Part shown: piece by piece, positions 7,004 through 13,879 of the stretch | Numbering within the stretch: the stretch's first letter is position 1 | Layout of the letters: the number at the start of each line of letters is the position of its first letter | Origin: Legionella_A sp049239925 | GTDB taxonomy: Bacteria > Pseudomonadota > Gammaproteobacteria > Legionellales > Legionellaceae | Length of the DNA: 13,926 nucleotides | Reading direction: 5' to 3' | NCBI GenBank assembly: GCA_049239925.1 | Contig: JBMLTO010000062.1 | Coordinates: 1-13,926, forward strand | Position numbers and translations under genes: made by a program | Notes under the pieces: model-generated | What the model was told of the DNA's origin: nothing | What the model saw: only the letters and a program-made list of their open reading frames with translations | The model's database searches: none

Positions 7004-8491
7004 GTGAAAGGTTCCACCATAAGACAAATTTTATGTTTATCTTCCGTAGCATTATTGTTACAAACAACAGCGGTTGGTTCTGCTCTAGCTAAGTCATCTC
7101 AGGACAGAGACATTGAATTACTGAAAGAGCGCCTCGATATTCTTGAATACAAGCACCGTGAAGATATGAAAAATAGAGCTATTGACCCAGTGCTGGCTTT
7201 ACCACAAGCTAATTATCGCCAAAAATATGATACAGCACCAACTTATGATCAAGATTTAGCAATGCTAAAAATACGAAAAAAATATGAACGTGAGTTAAAA
7301 AAACGAAAAATTACGCCATCGGCATATCCTCGCATCGAGTTAGGCGGGTCAGTTATGGGACTTGGTTCTTTGCGAAAATCACCTAAGGTTGCTCCAACCA
7401 ATGGTAAAATGCAAAATGATATGACCCTTTCAGGGGCTAATTTCAATATTACCTCAGAAATTGCGGATTTTTTATTGGGCGCTATACGATTAAGCTATAA
7501 TCCTAATGGACCTGAGCGCATTGATACAAATACCATCATGTCAAGATTAGCTAATTCCACAATTTTTCTAAATACTGGCTTTTTGACGTTAGGTGATTTG
7601 CATCGTTCTCCGTTTTATGGTTCATTTGGGCAGATGTTTGTGCCTTTTGGTGCCTATAATTCAGGTTTGACTACTGCACCATTGACAGCTCGCCTGGGGC
7701 GAACTAAAGAACGTCCAATCTTGGTTGGTTACCAAGGAAATGGTGCTCTGAGCGGTCTGAATGCCTCGTTATTTGTGTTTAAAGGCGATGCTTATGTAAA
7801 TAATAATGCGGGCGTTATTGATAATGGTGGTGCAAATATTGCTTATAAAATCAATCATGCTTTCTTTAATCTTCAGGCCGGCGCCAGTTATTTAGCCAAT
7901 ATTGCTGATTCGGGTGGTATGCAAAATTCAGGTTCATCCACAATTGTGTCAGATGCTGGTGATTTTGTAGACAACTCGTTTTTAGAGGATGATGAAGAGG
8001 AGGGGAATCCGTCGGTTCCTGCTTTCCGGGGATTTGGTGCCAATGGAAAATTAGCACATAGAGTGCCTGCTTTTAATGCAAGAGCCAAATTAAATCTTCA
8101 TAAATTACCATTATCATTCTACGGCGAAATGGTTCAGTCTATTCGCTCATTTGCTGATGAAAACTTAACATTCAATGGTCATGGTGCTAAGCCTTCTGCG
8201 TGGAATGCTGAAGCAGCTATTCATTTCTCGCTTTTTGATTATCCTAGTTCATTTAGTGTTGGCTATGGTCGGTCAAAACAATCGCTGGCTTTAAATATGC
8301 CGCTTTATTCGACAGGGGCAGCCATCAGAACTAATCTGAAGCGTGCACTTTCTTGCGCTGTTGGATATCAATATGACTCAGCATACCCAATCGGATCTTA
8401 TGCAACAGGACAAACGCTTCCAGTGAATACAAACAAGTATGTTGGAACTAGTACCCATACAGTGGTGATTCAAGTTGGTGGACGATTCTAG
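7004..8491 (+). CDS. LbtU-like outer-membrane barrel (DUF3573 type)
   Basis: The 495-aa protein has a signal peptide (1-29, cleavage after ALA) and a short charged coiled-coil-like stretch (33-56). A Lys-rich linker follows, then a long beta-rich region ending in Arg-Phe, the C-terminal aromatic typical of outer-membrane barrels. The segment GQMFVPFGAYNSGLTTAPLT (209-228) followed by GRTKERPILVGYQ matches what I recall of the LbtU/DUF3573 siderophore-porin family. In Legionella pneumophila LbtU takes up legiobactin. Orthology to LbtU itself is not claimed. A likely loop at 327-334 is acidic (LEDDEEEG). The start is GTG at 7004, with AAGGAG at 6990-6995. The ATG at 7000 is in another frame that soon stops. 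It is probably the last gene of the channel-FecR-barrel run. Confidence 0.8.
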   Translation: MKGSTIRQILCLSSVALLLQTTAVGSALAKSSQDRDIELLKERLDILEYKHREDMKNRAIDPVLALPQANYRQKYDTAPTYDQDLAMLKIRKKYERELKKRKITPSAYPRIELGGSVMGLGSLRKSPKVAPTNGKMQNDMTLSGANFNITSEIADFLLGAIRLSYNPNGPERIDTNTIMSRLANSTIFLNTGFLTLGDLHRSPFYGSFGQMFVPFGAYNSGLTTAPLTARLGRTKERPILVGYQGNGALSGLNASLFVFKGDAYVNNNAGVIDNGGANIAYKINHAFFNLQAGASYLANIADSGGMQNSGSSTIVSDAGDFVDNSFLEDDEEEGNPSVPAFRGFGANGKLAHRVPAFNARAKLNLHKLPLSFYGEMVQSIRSFADENLTFNGHGAKPSAWNAEAAIHFSLFDYPSSFSVGYGRSKQSLALNMPLYSTGAAIRTNLKRALSCAVGYQYDSAYPIGSYATGQTLPVNTNKYVGTSTHTVVIQVGGRF

Positions 8492-8526
8492 TGATACCAT
8501 CGATATCATCACGTCAAGGGTAGAGT

Positions 8527-8553
8527 CAGCAGCAGGCTACAAGCTTGCTGCTG
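8527..8553. terminator. Hairpin after the barrel gene, possible terminator
   Basis: An 11-bp stem with one G:T pair (CAGCAGCAGGC at 8527-8537 with GCTTGCTGCTG at 8543-8553) encloses a 5-nt loop, 35 bp after the barrel stop codon. There is no T-run, so it may be a Rho-assisted terminator, a transcript-stabilising hairpin, or without function. Confidence 0.3.
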
Positions 8554-8560
8554 TAGCGAT

Positions 8561-8825
8561 TATAACTCAACTTTAGCCATTTTTCCCAGGACCGTTCGTC
8601 CTGAGGAGCGTGCTACGTGTGCGTCTCGAAGGGCTTTTTAGGTAGCAGATAGATGAAAGAATCGATGCTTTTTTTGAGCATTTGTGTCAATCAAGCTGAT
8701 TGTCATACTTTGGAAAATACTTATTTGCCCCAATTGATCGTCTAACGAACACCATGGAGGCTGCTTCTAGGCTGACAAGCAGCGCTACGAACCGATTTGG
8801 GAACAATAGCTAAAGTTGAGTATAA
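8561..8825. mobile_element. MITE-like element with 34-bp TIRs and TATAA target duplication
   Basis: The element body is 8566-8820 (255 bp). The left end (8566-8599) and the reverse complement of the right end (8787-8820) match at 28 of 34 positions. Both start CTCAACTTTAGC and both contain TTCCCA and an inner GTTCGT. The direct 5-bp flank TATAA is at 8561-8565 and 8821-8825, which fits a target-site duplication. No transposase frame is present: the longest plus-strand ORF inside (8653-8745) encodes 30 aa without a ribosome-binding site. It sits between the convergent stops of the barrel gene and xseA. It could be a non-autonomous element mobilised in trans, or an insertion sequence that lost its interior. 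The transposase family was not identified. Confidence 0.75.
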
Positions 8826-8850
8826 CTCAGGGCAATGATTTGTTTTCGTT

Positions 8851-10170
8851 TTAAACGACACTGGCATCGATGACGCCTCGAGCGACTCGAATAGAGACTA
8901 AATCACCAGATGAAACCATTGTACTATCATCAATAATTTTATCTTGATTAGTGACAATTGCATATCCACGTTCTAGGGTTGCTAAGGGACTGACAGCATG
9001 TAAAGTCGCCATTTGCGCGCGTAAATTTTGCTGTAACCGTTCTTTATGATGGTTCATTCGATCGATGAGTTGTTTTTTTATCGTCATCATATTGTCATTA
9101 GCCTGTTTCATCAATAACAGAGGATTGTTTGCAGCTAATTGAATAGTTATCAATTTAAAAATTTGTGTTTTTCTAATGATTAAATGGTTTATATTATGAT
9201 TCAGTTGACCAACCAGATAGTCTATATTTTGCCAATAAGTTATTAATAATTGTTTACGTGAACAAATTTTCGCCAATTGGTGGTTAATGGTTAGACGGTT
9301 TCGTTCAACAAGCTGTCTCATGGCAATGATCATACGATTATATAATATCGTTAATAGATTAATTAATTCTTGTTTATTAGGTGTTGCAGATTCAGCGGCA
9401 GCAGTGGGGGTCGTGGCTCGTAGATCGGCTACAAAATCAGCAATTGTAAAATCAGTTTCATGACCAATGCCAGCAATAATTGGGATTTTACTGCTTGCAA
9501 TAGCAAGAGCCAAGTTTTCATCATTAAAGGCCCATAAATCTTCCATACTTCCACCACCACGTGCAAGAATAAGTACTTCAGCTTGCTGCTGTAGATTTGC
9601 ATATCTAATGGCATTAATTAATTGTCCCGGGGCTTGCTTTCCTTGGACATCGCTGGCGTAGATTATGATATCAGCTAGTGGGTAACGACGACCTATCGTA
9701 GCCAAAATATCTTGTAGAGCAGCTGCTTGTGGTGACGTGATAATGCCAATCATTTGCGGAAACTTAGGTGATTGTTTTTTTCGAATGGGGTCAAATAACC
9801 CCAAAGCAGACAGTTTGTTTTTTAGCTGCTCGAACTGTTTAAATAAATCACCTTGACCAGCTTCATTGATATGTTCAACAATAAGTTGATAATCTCCCCG
9901 TGCCTCATAAATACTAAGCTTTCCTTGCGCATGGATATGTTGTCCATTGGTGACTGTAGTTTGGTTATTTTGTTGATGATAATTGCGAAAATATACACAT
10001 CGTAATTGGGCATTGGCATCTTTCAAACTAAAATAGAAATGACCAGAAGTCGCTTTACTAAGATTAGAGATTTCACCCTCGACATGTACATCGCCAATAT
10101 CATATTCAAGCCAGTTTTTTATTTGATGGTTTAATTGACTGACGGTTAAAATTGGTTTTTGTAGTTTCAT
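8851..10170 (-). CDS. xseA: Exodeoxyribonuclease VII large subunit
   Basis: This is the catalytic subunit of exonuclease VII, which with several XseB subunits degrades single-stranded DNA from both ends into short oligonucleotides. It is cytoplasmic. The length (439 aa) is close to the family norm. The N-terminal OB-fold is about 5-105 (VEGEISNLSKATSGHFYFSL). The catalytic core includes RGGGSMEDLWAFND (204-217) and GIGHETDFTIADFVADLRA (234-252). D154, R204, H237 and D240 line up with the catalytic D155, R205, H238 and D241 of Escherichia coli XseA. Residues about 265-400 form the long helical, coiled-coil region, and the end (ATLERGYAIV) is typical. It diverges from mip. No xseB is visible here. 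Confidence 0.97.
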   Translation of the reverse strand: MKLQKPILTVSQLNHQIKNWLEYDIGDVHVEGEISNLSKATSGHFYFSLKDANAQLRCVYFRNYHQQNNQTTVTNGQHIHAQGKLSIYEARGDYQLIVEHINEAGQGDLFKQFEQLKNKLSALGLFDPIRKKQSPKFPQMIGIITSPQAAALQDILATIGRRYPLADIIIYASDVQGKQAPGQLINAIRYANLQQQAEVLILARGGGSMEDLWAFNDENLALAIASSKIPIIAGIGHETDFTIADFVADLRATTPTAAAESATPNKQELINLLTILYNRMIIAMRQLVERNRLTINHQLAKICSRKQLLITYWQNIDYLVGQLNHNINHLIIRKTQIFKLITIQLAANNPLLLMKQANDNMMTIKKQLIDRMNHHKERLQQNLRAQMATLHAVSPLATLERGYAIVTNQDKIIDDSTMVSSGDLVSIRVARGVIDASVV

Positions 10171-10383
10171 ATAAACAATCCATCATAAAAATTAGTCGTA
10201 CAATAGAGACTTATATATTCAAATCCCGTCACCAGCACAATATGTCAATTTAGGATAGTAGCAAATAGTTAGCTGATGATACAGTGCAACAAAACCATAT
10301 AGCGGTCAGACCTAGTATTTCCAATTTAATTTAGGCAAAATAGCTAAGTTGTTTGAATGCGTTAGATAATAAGGGGATTGGTT
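10171..10383. other. Divergent xseA-mip intergenic region, no confident signals
   Basis: These 213 bp must contain promoters for both xseA and mip. I could not find hexamer pairs with correct spacing on either strand. A TTGACA on the minus strand (about 10240) has no acceptable -10 at 16-18 bp. No ORF, tRNA or strong hairpin is seen. The mip ribosome-binding site AAGGGG lies at 10371-10376. Confidence 0.5.
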
Positions 10384-11079
10384 ATGAAAATGAAGTTATT
10401 AATGGCAGCAATTGGAGTTGGTTTGTCAACAACAGTGGTCGCTAATAATACGGTTTCGTTACAGACAGATACTGAAATGCTTTCTTATAGCATCGGTACT
10501 GATTTAGGGAAAAATTTTAAACGCCAGGGCATTGAAGTAAATGCTAATGCTATGGTTAAAGGCTTAGAAGATGGCTTATCTGGAAATAAATTATTACTTA
10601 CTGAACAACAAATGAAAGATGTGCTAAGCAAGTTTCAAAAAGATTTGATGGCCAAGCGCACTGCAGAGTTCAATAAGAAAGCTGAAGAAAATAAAGCTAA
10701 AGGCGAATCGTTTCTTACTGAAAATAAAACTAAAACAGGCGTAGTGGTTTTACCAAGTGGATTGCAATATAAAATAATCAAAGCTGGAAAGGGCGATAAA
10801 CCAGGAAAAGATGATACGGTTACAGTAGAGTATACTGGTAAGCTGATTAATGGTGAAGTTTTTGATAGTACTGAAAAAACAGGCAAGCCAGCTACGTTTA
10901 AAGTATCACAAGTCATTCCTGGTTGGACAGAAGCTTTGCAACTAATGCCGATAGGTTCTACTTGGGAGGTTTATGTTCCATCTAATCTTGCTTATGGCCC
11001 AAGAAGTGTTGGCGGACCCATTGGTCCCAATGAAACTTTAATATTTAATATTCATCTAATCGCCACTAAAAAAAGCTAA
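10384..11079 (+). CDS. mip: Mip, FKBP-type peptidyl-prolyl isomerase
   Basis: This surface-associated or periplasmic homodimeric prolyl isomerase is known in Legionella as the macrophage infectivity potentiator. The 231-aa product has a signal peptide (1-20, cleavage after VVA). A helical N-terminal dimerisation domain and long connecting helix span about 21-115, including the near-invariant KFQKDLMAKRTAEFNKKAEE (83-102). The FKBP domain is about 120-231, with active-site D161 and Y204 and pocket residues F160, W181 and Y150. The segment GWTEALQLMP and the ending GPNETLIF are as in L. pneumophila Mip. ATG 10384 is chosen because the family starts MKMKL and AAGGGG is 7 nt upstream; a TTG two codons earlier is unlikely to be used. 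Confidence 0.97.
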   Translation: MKMKLLMAAIGVGLSTTVVANNTVSLQTDTEMLSYSIGTDLGKNFKRQGIEVNANAMVKGLEDGLSGNKLLLTEQQMKDVLSKFQKDLMAKRTAEFNKKAEENKAKGESFLTENKTKTGVVVLPSGLQYKIIKAGKGDKPGKDDTVTVEYTGKLINGEVFDSTEKTGKPATFKVSQVIPGWTEALQLMPIGSTWEVYVPSNLAYGPRSVGGPIGPNETLIFNIHLIATKKS

Positions 11080-11092
11080 TTTTAGTTTTGAT

Positions 11093-11133
11093 GGACGTAA
11101 ACGAATCGAACCTCTCGAAGATTATTTACGTCC
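11093..11133. other. Inverted repeat downstream of mip
   Basis: A perfect 9-bp inverted repeat, GGACGTAAA (11093-11101) and TTTACGTCC (11125-11133), encloses 23 nt. Inside it AATC/GATT (11104-11107 and 11120-11123) and two TCGA copies can pair further. It lies 13 bp after the mip stop. There is no T-run, so a classical intrinsic terminator is doubtful. It may be a processed 3' end of the mip transcript or a protein-binding site for the downstream permease. Confidence 0.45.
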
Positions 11134-11220
11134 TATCATAAGAGATGCGAAAAAGTTCTTTCCTCCCCACTAAAGATTTATACACTATTTTTATACTGTA
11201 AAGAGGAGAACATAGAAACT

Positions 11221-12450
11221 ATGAATAAACGGATGATTATAGTATTTCTATTGGGCTTTTCTTCAGGGTTTCCACTGGCCCTAGTGAGCAGTACCTTGCA
11301 GGCATGGTTTGTCGAAGCGGGTATGAGCTTGGTTGCGATAGGTCTGTTGAGTTTGCTAGGTTTGCCTTATTTATTCCGCTTTATTTGGGCCCCTATCCTA
11401 GATAGATATTCGCTATTTAAATTGGGCAAGCGCAAAAGCTGGATTATTTCTATGCAGGTTGTTCTATTATTTGGATTTAATCTGATGGCATGGTGTGCTC
11501 CGAATGTATATCCTAACCTATTGGTCTTGTTAGCATTATGTATGGCAATTTGTTCAGCTACCCAGGATGTAGCAATTGATGCTCATAGAACAGAGTACTT
11601 GCTCAAAAATGAACAAGCATTAGGGGTATCAATGGCCGTTTTTGGTTATCGTTTAGCCTTGCTTTTTTCTGGTGGATTAGGCTTGGTGATCGCGCAGTAT
11701 TTAGGTTTTGCTATGGCCTATCGACTGCTAGGGTTGGTGATGTGTTGTGGAATAATTGCAACTGTTTATAGTCCAGAACCATCAGAAATAGGCCATCATC
11801 AACCAAATTTCGCTCAATCATTTATTGCGCCGATTCGTGAACTTCAATCACGTCCAGGAATTGTCTGGTTGATTTTATTTATTATCGCGTACAAATTGGG
11901 TGAATCATTCACTACGTCAACAAGTGGTATTGTCATGCCTTTTTTCATTCAAGGCTTAGGTTTTTCGCTGGACACGATTGGTTATGTTAATAACGTGCTA
12001 GGTTTGATAGCCATCGTTATTGGCGGAATGACCGCTGGCATTTTGCTGATGCGCTGTTCTTTACTACATGCGTTATGTGTATTTGGATTGCTACAGGCTT
12101 TAACCAATGTATTATTTGTTTTATTAGCAGCTAATAGTAAGAATCTATCATTGCTCGCCTTGGCAGTATTTAGTGATAATTTTGCAGCTGGCATGGGATC
12201 CACTGGTTTGGTGGCATTGCTGACAAGGGTTGTTGATCGTCGCTACACAGCAACTCAACTCTCAGTTCTCGCCGCAATATCGACGATTCCGCGAAATTTC
12301 TCTGGACCTATAGCCGCCTATATTCAATCATGCGTTGGTTGGGTTGGATTGTACGAATTTTCTGTTGTATTAGCTTTGGTTTTTTTACCGCTTGCGCTAT
12401 TAGTTAAGCCATTGCTAGAGGAGAATACGGTTGTAACTGATTGTAAATAA
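11221..12450 (+). CDS. AmpG-like MFS permease
   Basis: The 409-aa inner-membrane protein of the major facilitator superfamily has about 12 hydrophobic helices. Family marks are an N-terminal GFSSGFPLAL (12-21) and SATQDVAIDAHRTEYL (112-127), corresponding to the ASQDxxxDAxxT block of AmpG. AmpG imports muropeptides (GlcNAc-anhydroMurNAc peptides) from the periplasm for peptidoglycan recycling and, in some bacteria, beta-lactamase induction. Legionellaceae carry several AmpG-like proteins, so the exact substrate is not certain. The start ATG 11221 has GAGGAG at 11203-11208, a rather long 12-nt spacing. TATACT at 11192-11197 could be a -10, but no -35 was found. It lies 141 bp after mip and is probably transcribed separately. 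Confidence 0.85.
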   Translation: MNKRMIIVFLLGFSSGFPLALVSSTLQAWFVEAGMSLVAIGLLSLLGLPYLFRFIWAPILDRYSLFKLGKRKSWIISMQVVLLFGFNLMAWCAPNVYPNLLVLLALCMAICSATQDVAIDAHRTEYLLKNEQALGVSMAVFGYRLALLFSGGLGLVIAQYLGFAMAYRLLGLVMCCGIIATVYSPEPSEIGHHQPNFAQSFIAPIRELQSRPGIVWLILFIIAYKLGESFTTSTSGIVMPFFIQGLGFSLDTIGYVNNVLGLIAIVIGGMTAGILLMRCSLLHALCVFGLLQALTNVLFVLLAANSKNLSLLALAVFSDNFAAGMGSTGLVALLTRVVDRRYTATQLSVLAAISTIPRNFSGPIAAYIQSCVGWVGLYEFSVVLALVFLPLALLVKPLLEENTVVTDCK

Positions 12451-12612
12451 TCGAGAAAAAATCTGCAGCTAACATCTCTTTGTCTACAATAACCACGCTG
12501 TTTTATGAATGCTGCAAGACTAACTAAGAATATACCAGAAGCTTTATTCAGAATAGCAGATTGGATTTGAACAAAAATATTTTATTTTTACGTCAAAGAT
12601 TATAAGAACGAA

Positions 12613-12641
12613 CTCCCTGCTCTTTATACGAGAACAGGGAG
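12613..12641 (-). terminator. Terminator of the 274-aa gene
   Basis: On the minus strand, 10 nt after the stop codon at 12652, a 7-bp perfect stem (CTCCCTG/CAGGGAG) is extended by CTC/GAG across a one-nucleotide bulge. It is followed by the T-rich TTCGTTCTTATA. This fits an intrinsic terminator with an imperfect U-tract. It may also block transcription coming from the convergent permease gene. Confidence 0.5.
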
Positions 12642-12651
12642 AGATTAGTAG

Positions 12652-13476
12652 TTATATTCTTAAGGCTTGCTTATCATCAATAAGTTCCACACGATCTTGC
12701 GGCGAAATAGTCCTGTCAATGGTTGCTGCGAAGTGCTTGCTGAATATATCTTCAATATTTACATGGAGGGACTCTTCTATAGGCTCTACCGTTGTATATG
12801 CAGCAGAGCTGGCTTTAAACAAGCAGTAAGAAGAGTAAGAAGCTCCTCCTGCCACCAAGCCTACGCCTGCGGCAGTCAATATCCCTGCGGTACTTAAGGT
12901 AACAATGGATGCCACGGCCAAGGTAGCTATAAGAAGCGCATAAACACTCATCCCACCACTGACTATACAACCAATAAGAAAATAGCTATTCATAGATAAT
13001 GGTACGGAATTGAGCTGACTGCTTGTATGTGCAATTAAGTAATCATTATAAGAACAACGGCTCATCATCTGCAATGAACTACCGAGACACTTTACTTTAA
13101 AACGATAAGGGGGATTAATTTGCAGATGAGTATTTAGTTGCGCCGCTACCTTATCCAAGTCGATCCAGAAAATAAGATCAAGAGATTTTGGCCCCGAGTT
13201 CACTTGTAAACCAGCAGCCATGATAATGTGATTGCGGTTTTTGGGGATGTGACCTGTGTGGAAAGCCTCATGATAAACATCACGTAAAAAACTTTCGCTT
13301 ACATCGTCTTCTGTCAATTTTTCTCTCGCAGATTTTAAAAAGTGCTCTAGGGGAGTATCGATTGTGGAGCTTGCATGCAACTTTCTGCTAACATAATAGA
13401 GATTCCAATCATTGGCGTTTTGCAATGCGGTCACTAACACATTAAATATTTCTTGAGCCTGTTCTTGGGTCTTCAT
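12652..13476 (-). CDS. Unknown protein with C-terminal membrane hairpin
   Basis: I do not recognise this 274-aa protein. Residues 1-160 are soluble and mixed, with a helical charged start (MKTQEQAQEIFNVLVTALQN) and a His-containing stretch DVYHEAFHTGH (66-76). The latter is not a clear HExxH metalloprotease motif. Two adjacent hydrophobic segments, about 163-192 and 195-220 with Gly/Ala-rich turns, suggest a membrane hairpin. An acidic patch VEPIEESLHVNIED (230-243) and a hydrophilic tail follow. There is no N-terminal signal peptide. In a Legionella setting, a membrane hairpin without a signal peptide is compatible with a Dot/Icm effector, but the C-terminus has no convincing E-block. It has its own promoter, ribosome-binding site (GGAG, 8 nt) and terminator, so it appears monocistronic. 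Confidence 0.7.
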   Translation of the reverse strand: MKTQEQAQEIFNVLVTALQNANDWNLYYVSRKLHASSTIDTPLEHFLKSAREKLTEDDVSESFLRDVYHEAFHTGHIPKNRNHIIMAAGLQVNSGPKSLDLIFWIDLDKVAAQLNTHLQINPPYRFKVKCLGSSLQMMSRCSYNDYLIAHTSSQLNSVPLSMNSYFLIGCIVSGGMSVYALLIATLAVASIVTLSTAGILTAAGVGLVAGGASYSSYCLFKASSAAYTTVEPIEESLHVNIEDIFSKHFAATIDRTISPQDRVELIDDKQALRI

Positions 13477-13514
13477 GTGGTTACTCCAAATTCAAAGAAA
13501 ATAATAATTTATTT

Positions 13515-13543
13515 ATTGTACACGAATACTAACTAATAGTCAT
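13515..13543 (-). promoter_or_regulatory. Sigma70-type promoter of the 274-aa gene
   Basis: On the minus strand, -35 ATGACT (13538-13543, 4/6 match), a 17-bp spacer and -10 TACAAT (13515-13520, 5/6 match) predict a start near 13508. That leaves about 30 nt of leader before the ATG at 13476. Confidence 0.5.
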
Positions 13544-13696
13544 ATTATTGTTCTGTTAAGCTATATTAGTTCTAGTTTAATCTTACCCACGGTGTTTACG
13601 GTTATAGGTGAATAATAAGGAATAATTAATAAAGGTTTGATAAGAATAGGCCAGTGCTATCTCAATAATAATCTATTTTTTATATGCTATTGGCGA

Positions 13697-13728
13697 CCAT
13701 TGATAACCGTTAAAAAAGTAATCAATGG
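13697..13728. other. Inverted repeat including the tRNA CCA end
   Basis: CCATTGAT (13697-13704) and ATCAATGG (13721-13728) form a perfect 8-bp inverted repeat with a 16-nt spacer. One arm contains the encoded CCA of tRNA-Leu. In the tRNA precursor the spacer reads with a run of six T soon after CCA. The hairpin could serve in 3' maturation or termination. Confidence 0.45.
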
Positions 13729-13812
13729 TACCGAGGGTCGGACTCGAACCGACACGGTGTCACCACCACCGGATTTTGAATCCGGCGCGTCTACCAATTC
13801 CGCCACCCCGGC
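13726..13812 (-). tRNA. tRNA-Leu (anticodon CAA)
   Basis: This is an 87-nt class II tRNA with encoded CCA. The acceptor stem GCCGGGG pairs with CCTCGGT through two G:U pairs. The D-arm starts GGCGGAATTGG. The anticodon stem CCGGA/TCCGG encloses loop TTCAAAA, with CAA at 13776-13778, which reads UUG leucine codons. A long variable arm (GTGGTGGTGACACC) and a TTCGAGT T-loop are present. The discriminator base is A. All features fit bacterial tRNA-Leu. Confidence 0.97.
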
Positions 13813-13823
13813 ACACTCAAAGT

Positions 13824-13851
13824 ATTATAACAAAGAACAGCAGCCTGGCAA
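13824..13851 (-). promoter_or_regulatory. Promoter of tRNA-Leu
   Basis: On the minus strand, -35 TTGCCA (13846-13851) is followed by a 16-bp spacer and a consensus -10 TATAAT (13824-13829). The -10 lies 11 bp before the tRNA 5' end, so the primary leader would be only a few nucleotides. Confidence 0.75.
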
Positions 13852-13879
13852 GGGTTAACTACCAATATTTACAGGGGTA

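Noticed and set aside
6708..7007. Plus-strand Met-rich frame overlapping the FecR tail
   Set aside because: It is a frame-shifted reading of the same triplet tract. The Met runs arise from GATGAT repeats, and there is no ribosome-binding site.
6846..7067. Minus-strand His-rich frame opposite the FecR tail
   Set aside because: It is the complement of GAT/GAC repeats (reading as CAT/CAC). It crosses the intergenic region and has no ribosome-binding site.
8653..8745. 30-codon plus-strand ORF inside the miniature element
   Set aside because: It has no Shine-Dalgarno sequence, no recognisable transposase motif, and a length expected by chance.
9467..9661. Plus-strand frame opposite xseA
   Set aside because: It lies fully antisense to the conserved catalytic core of xseA and shows no coding signals of its own.
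13697..13728. tRNA attachment-site duplication from an integrated element
   Set aside because: The repeated arms are inverted, not direct, and there is no integrase gene in the window.
13637..13858. 73-codon plus-strand frame containing EGRTRTDTVSPPPDFESGA
   Set aside because: It is the antisense reading of tRNA-Leu, a known source of false proteins.
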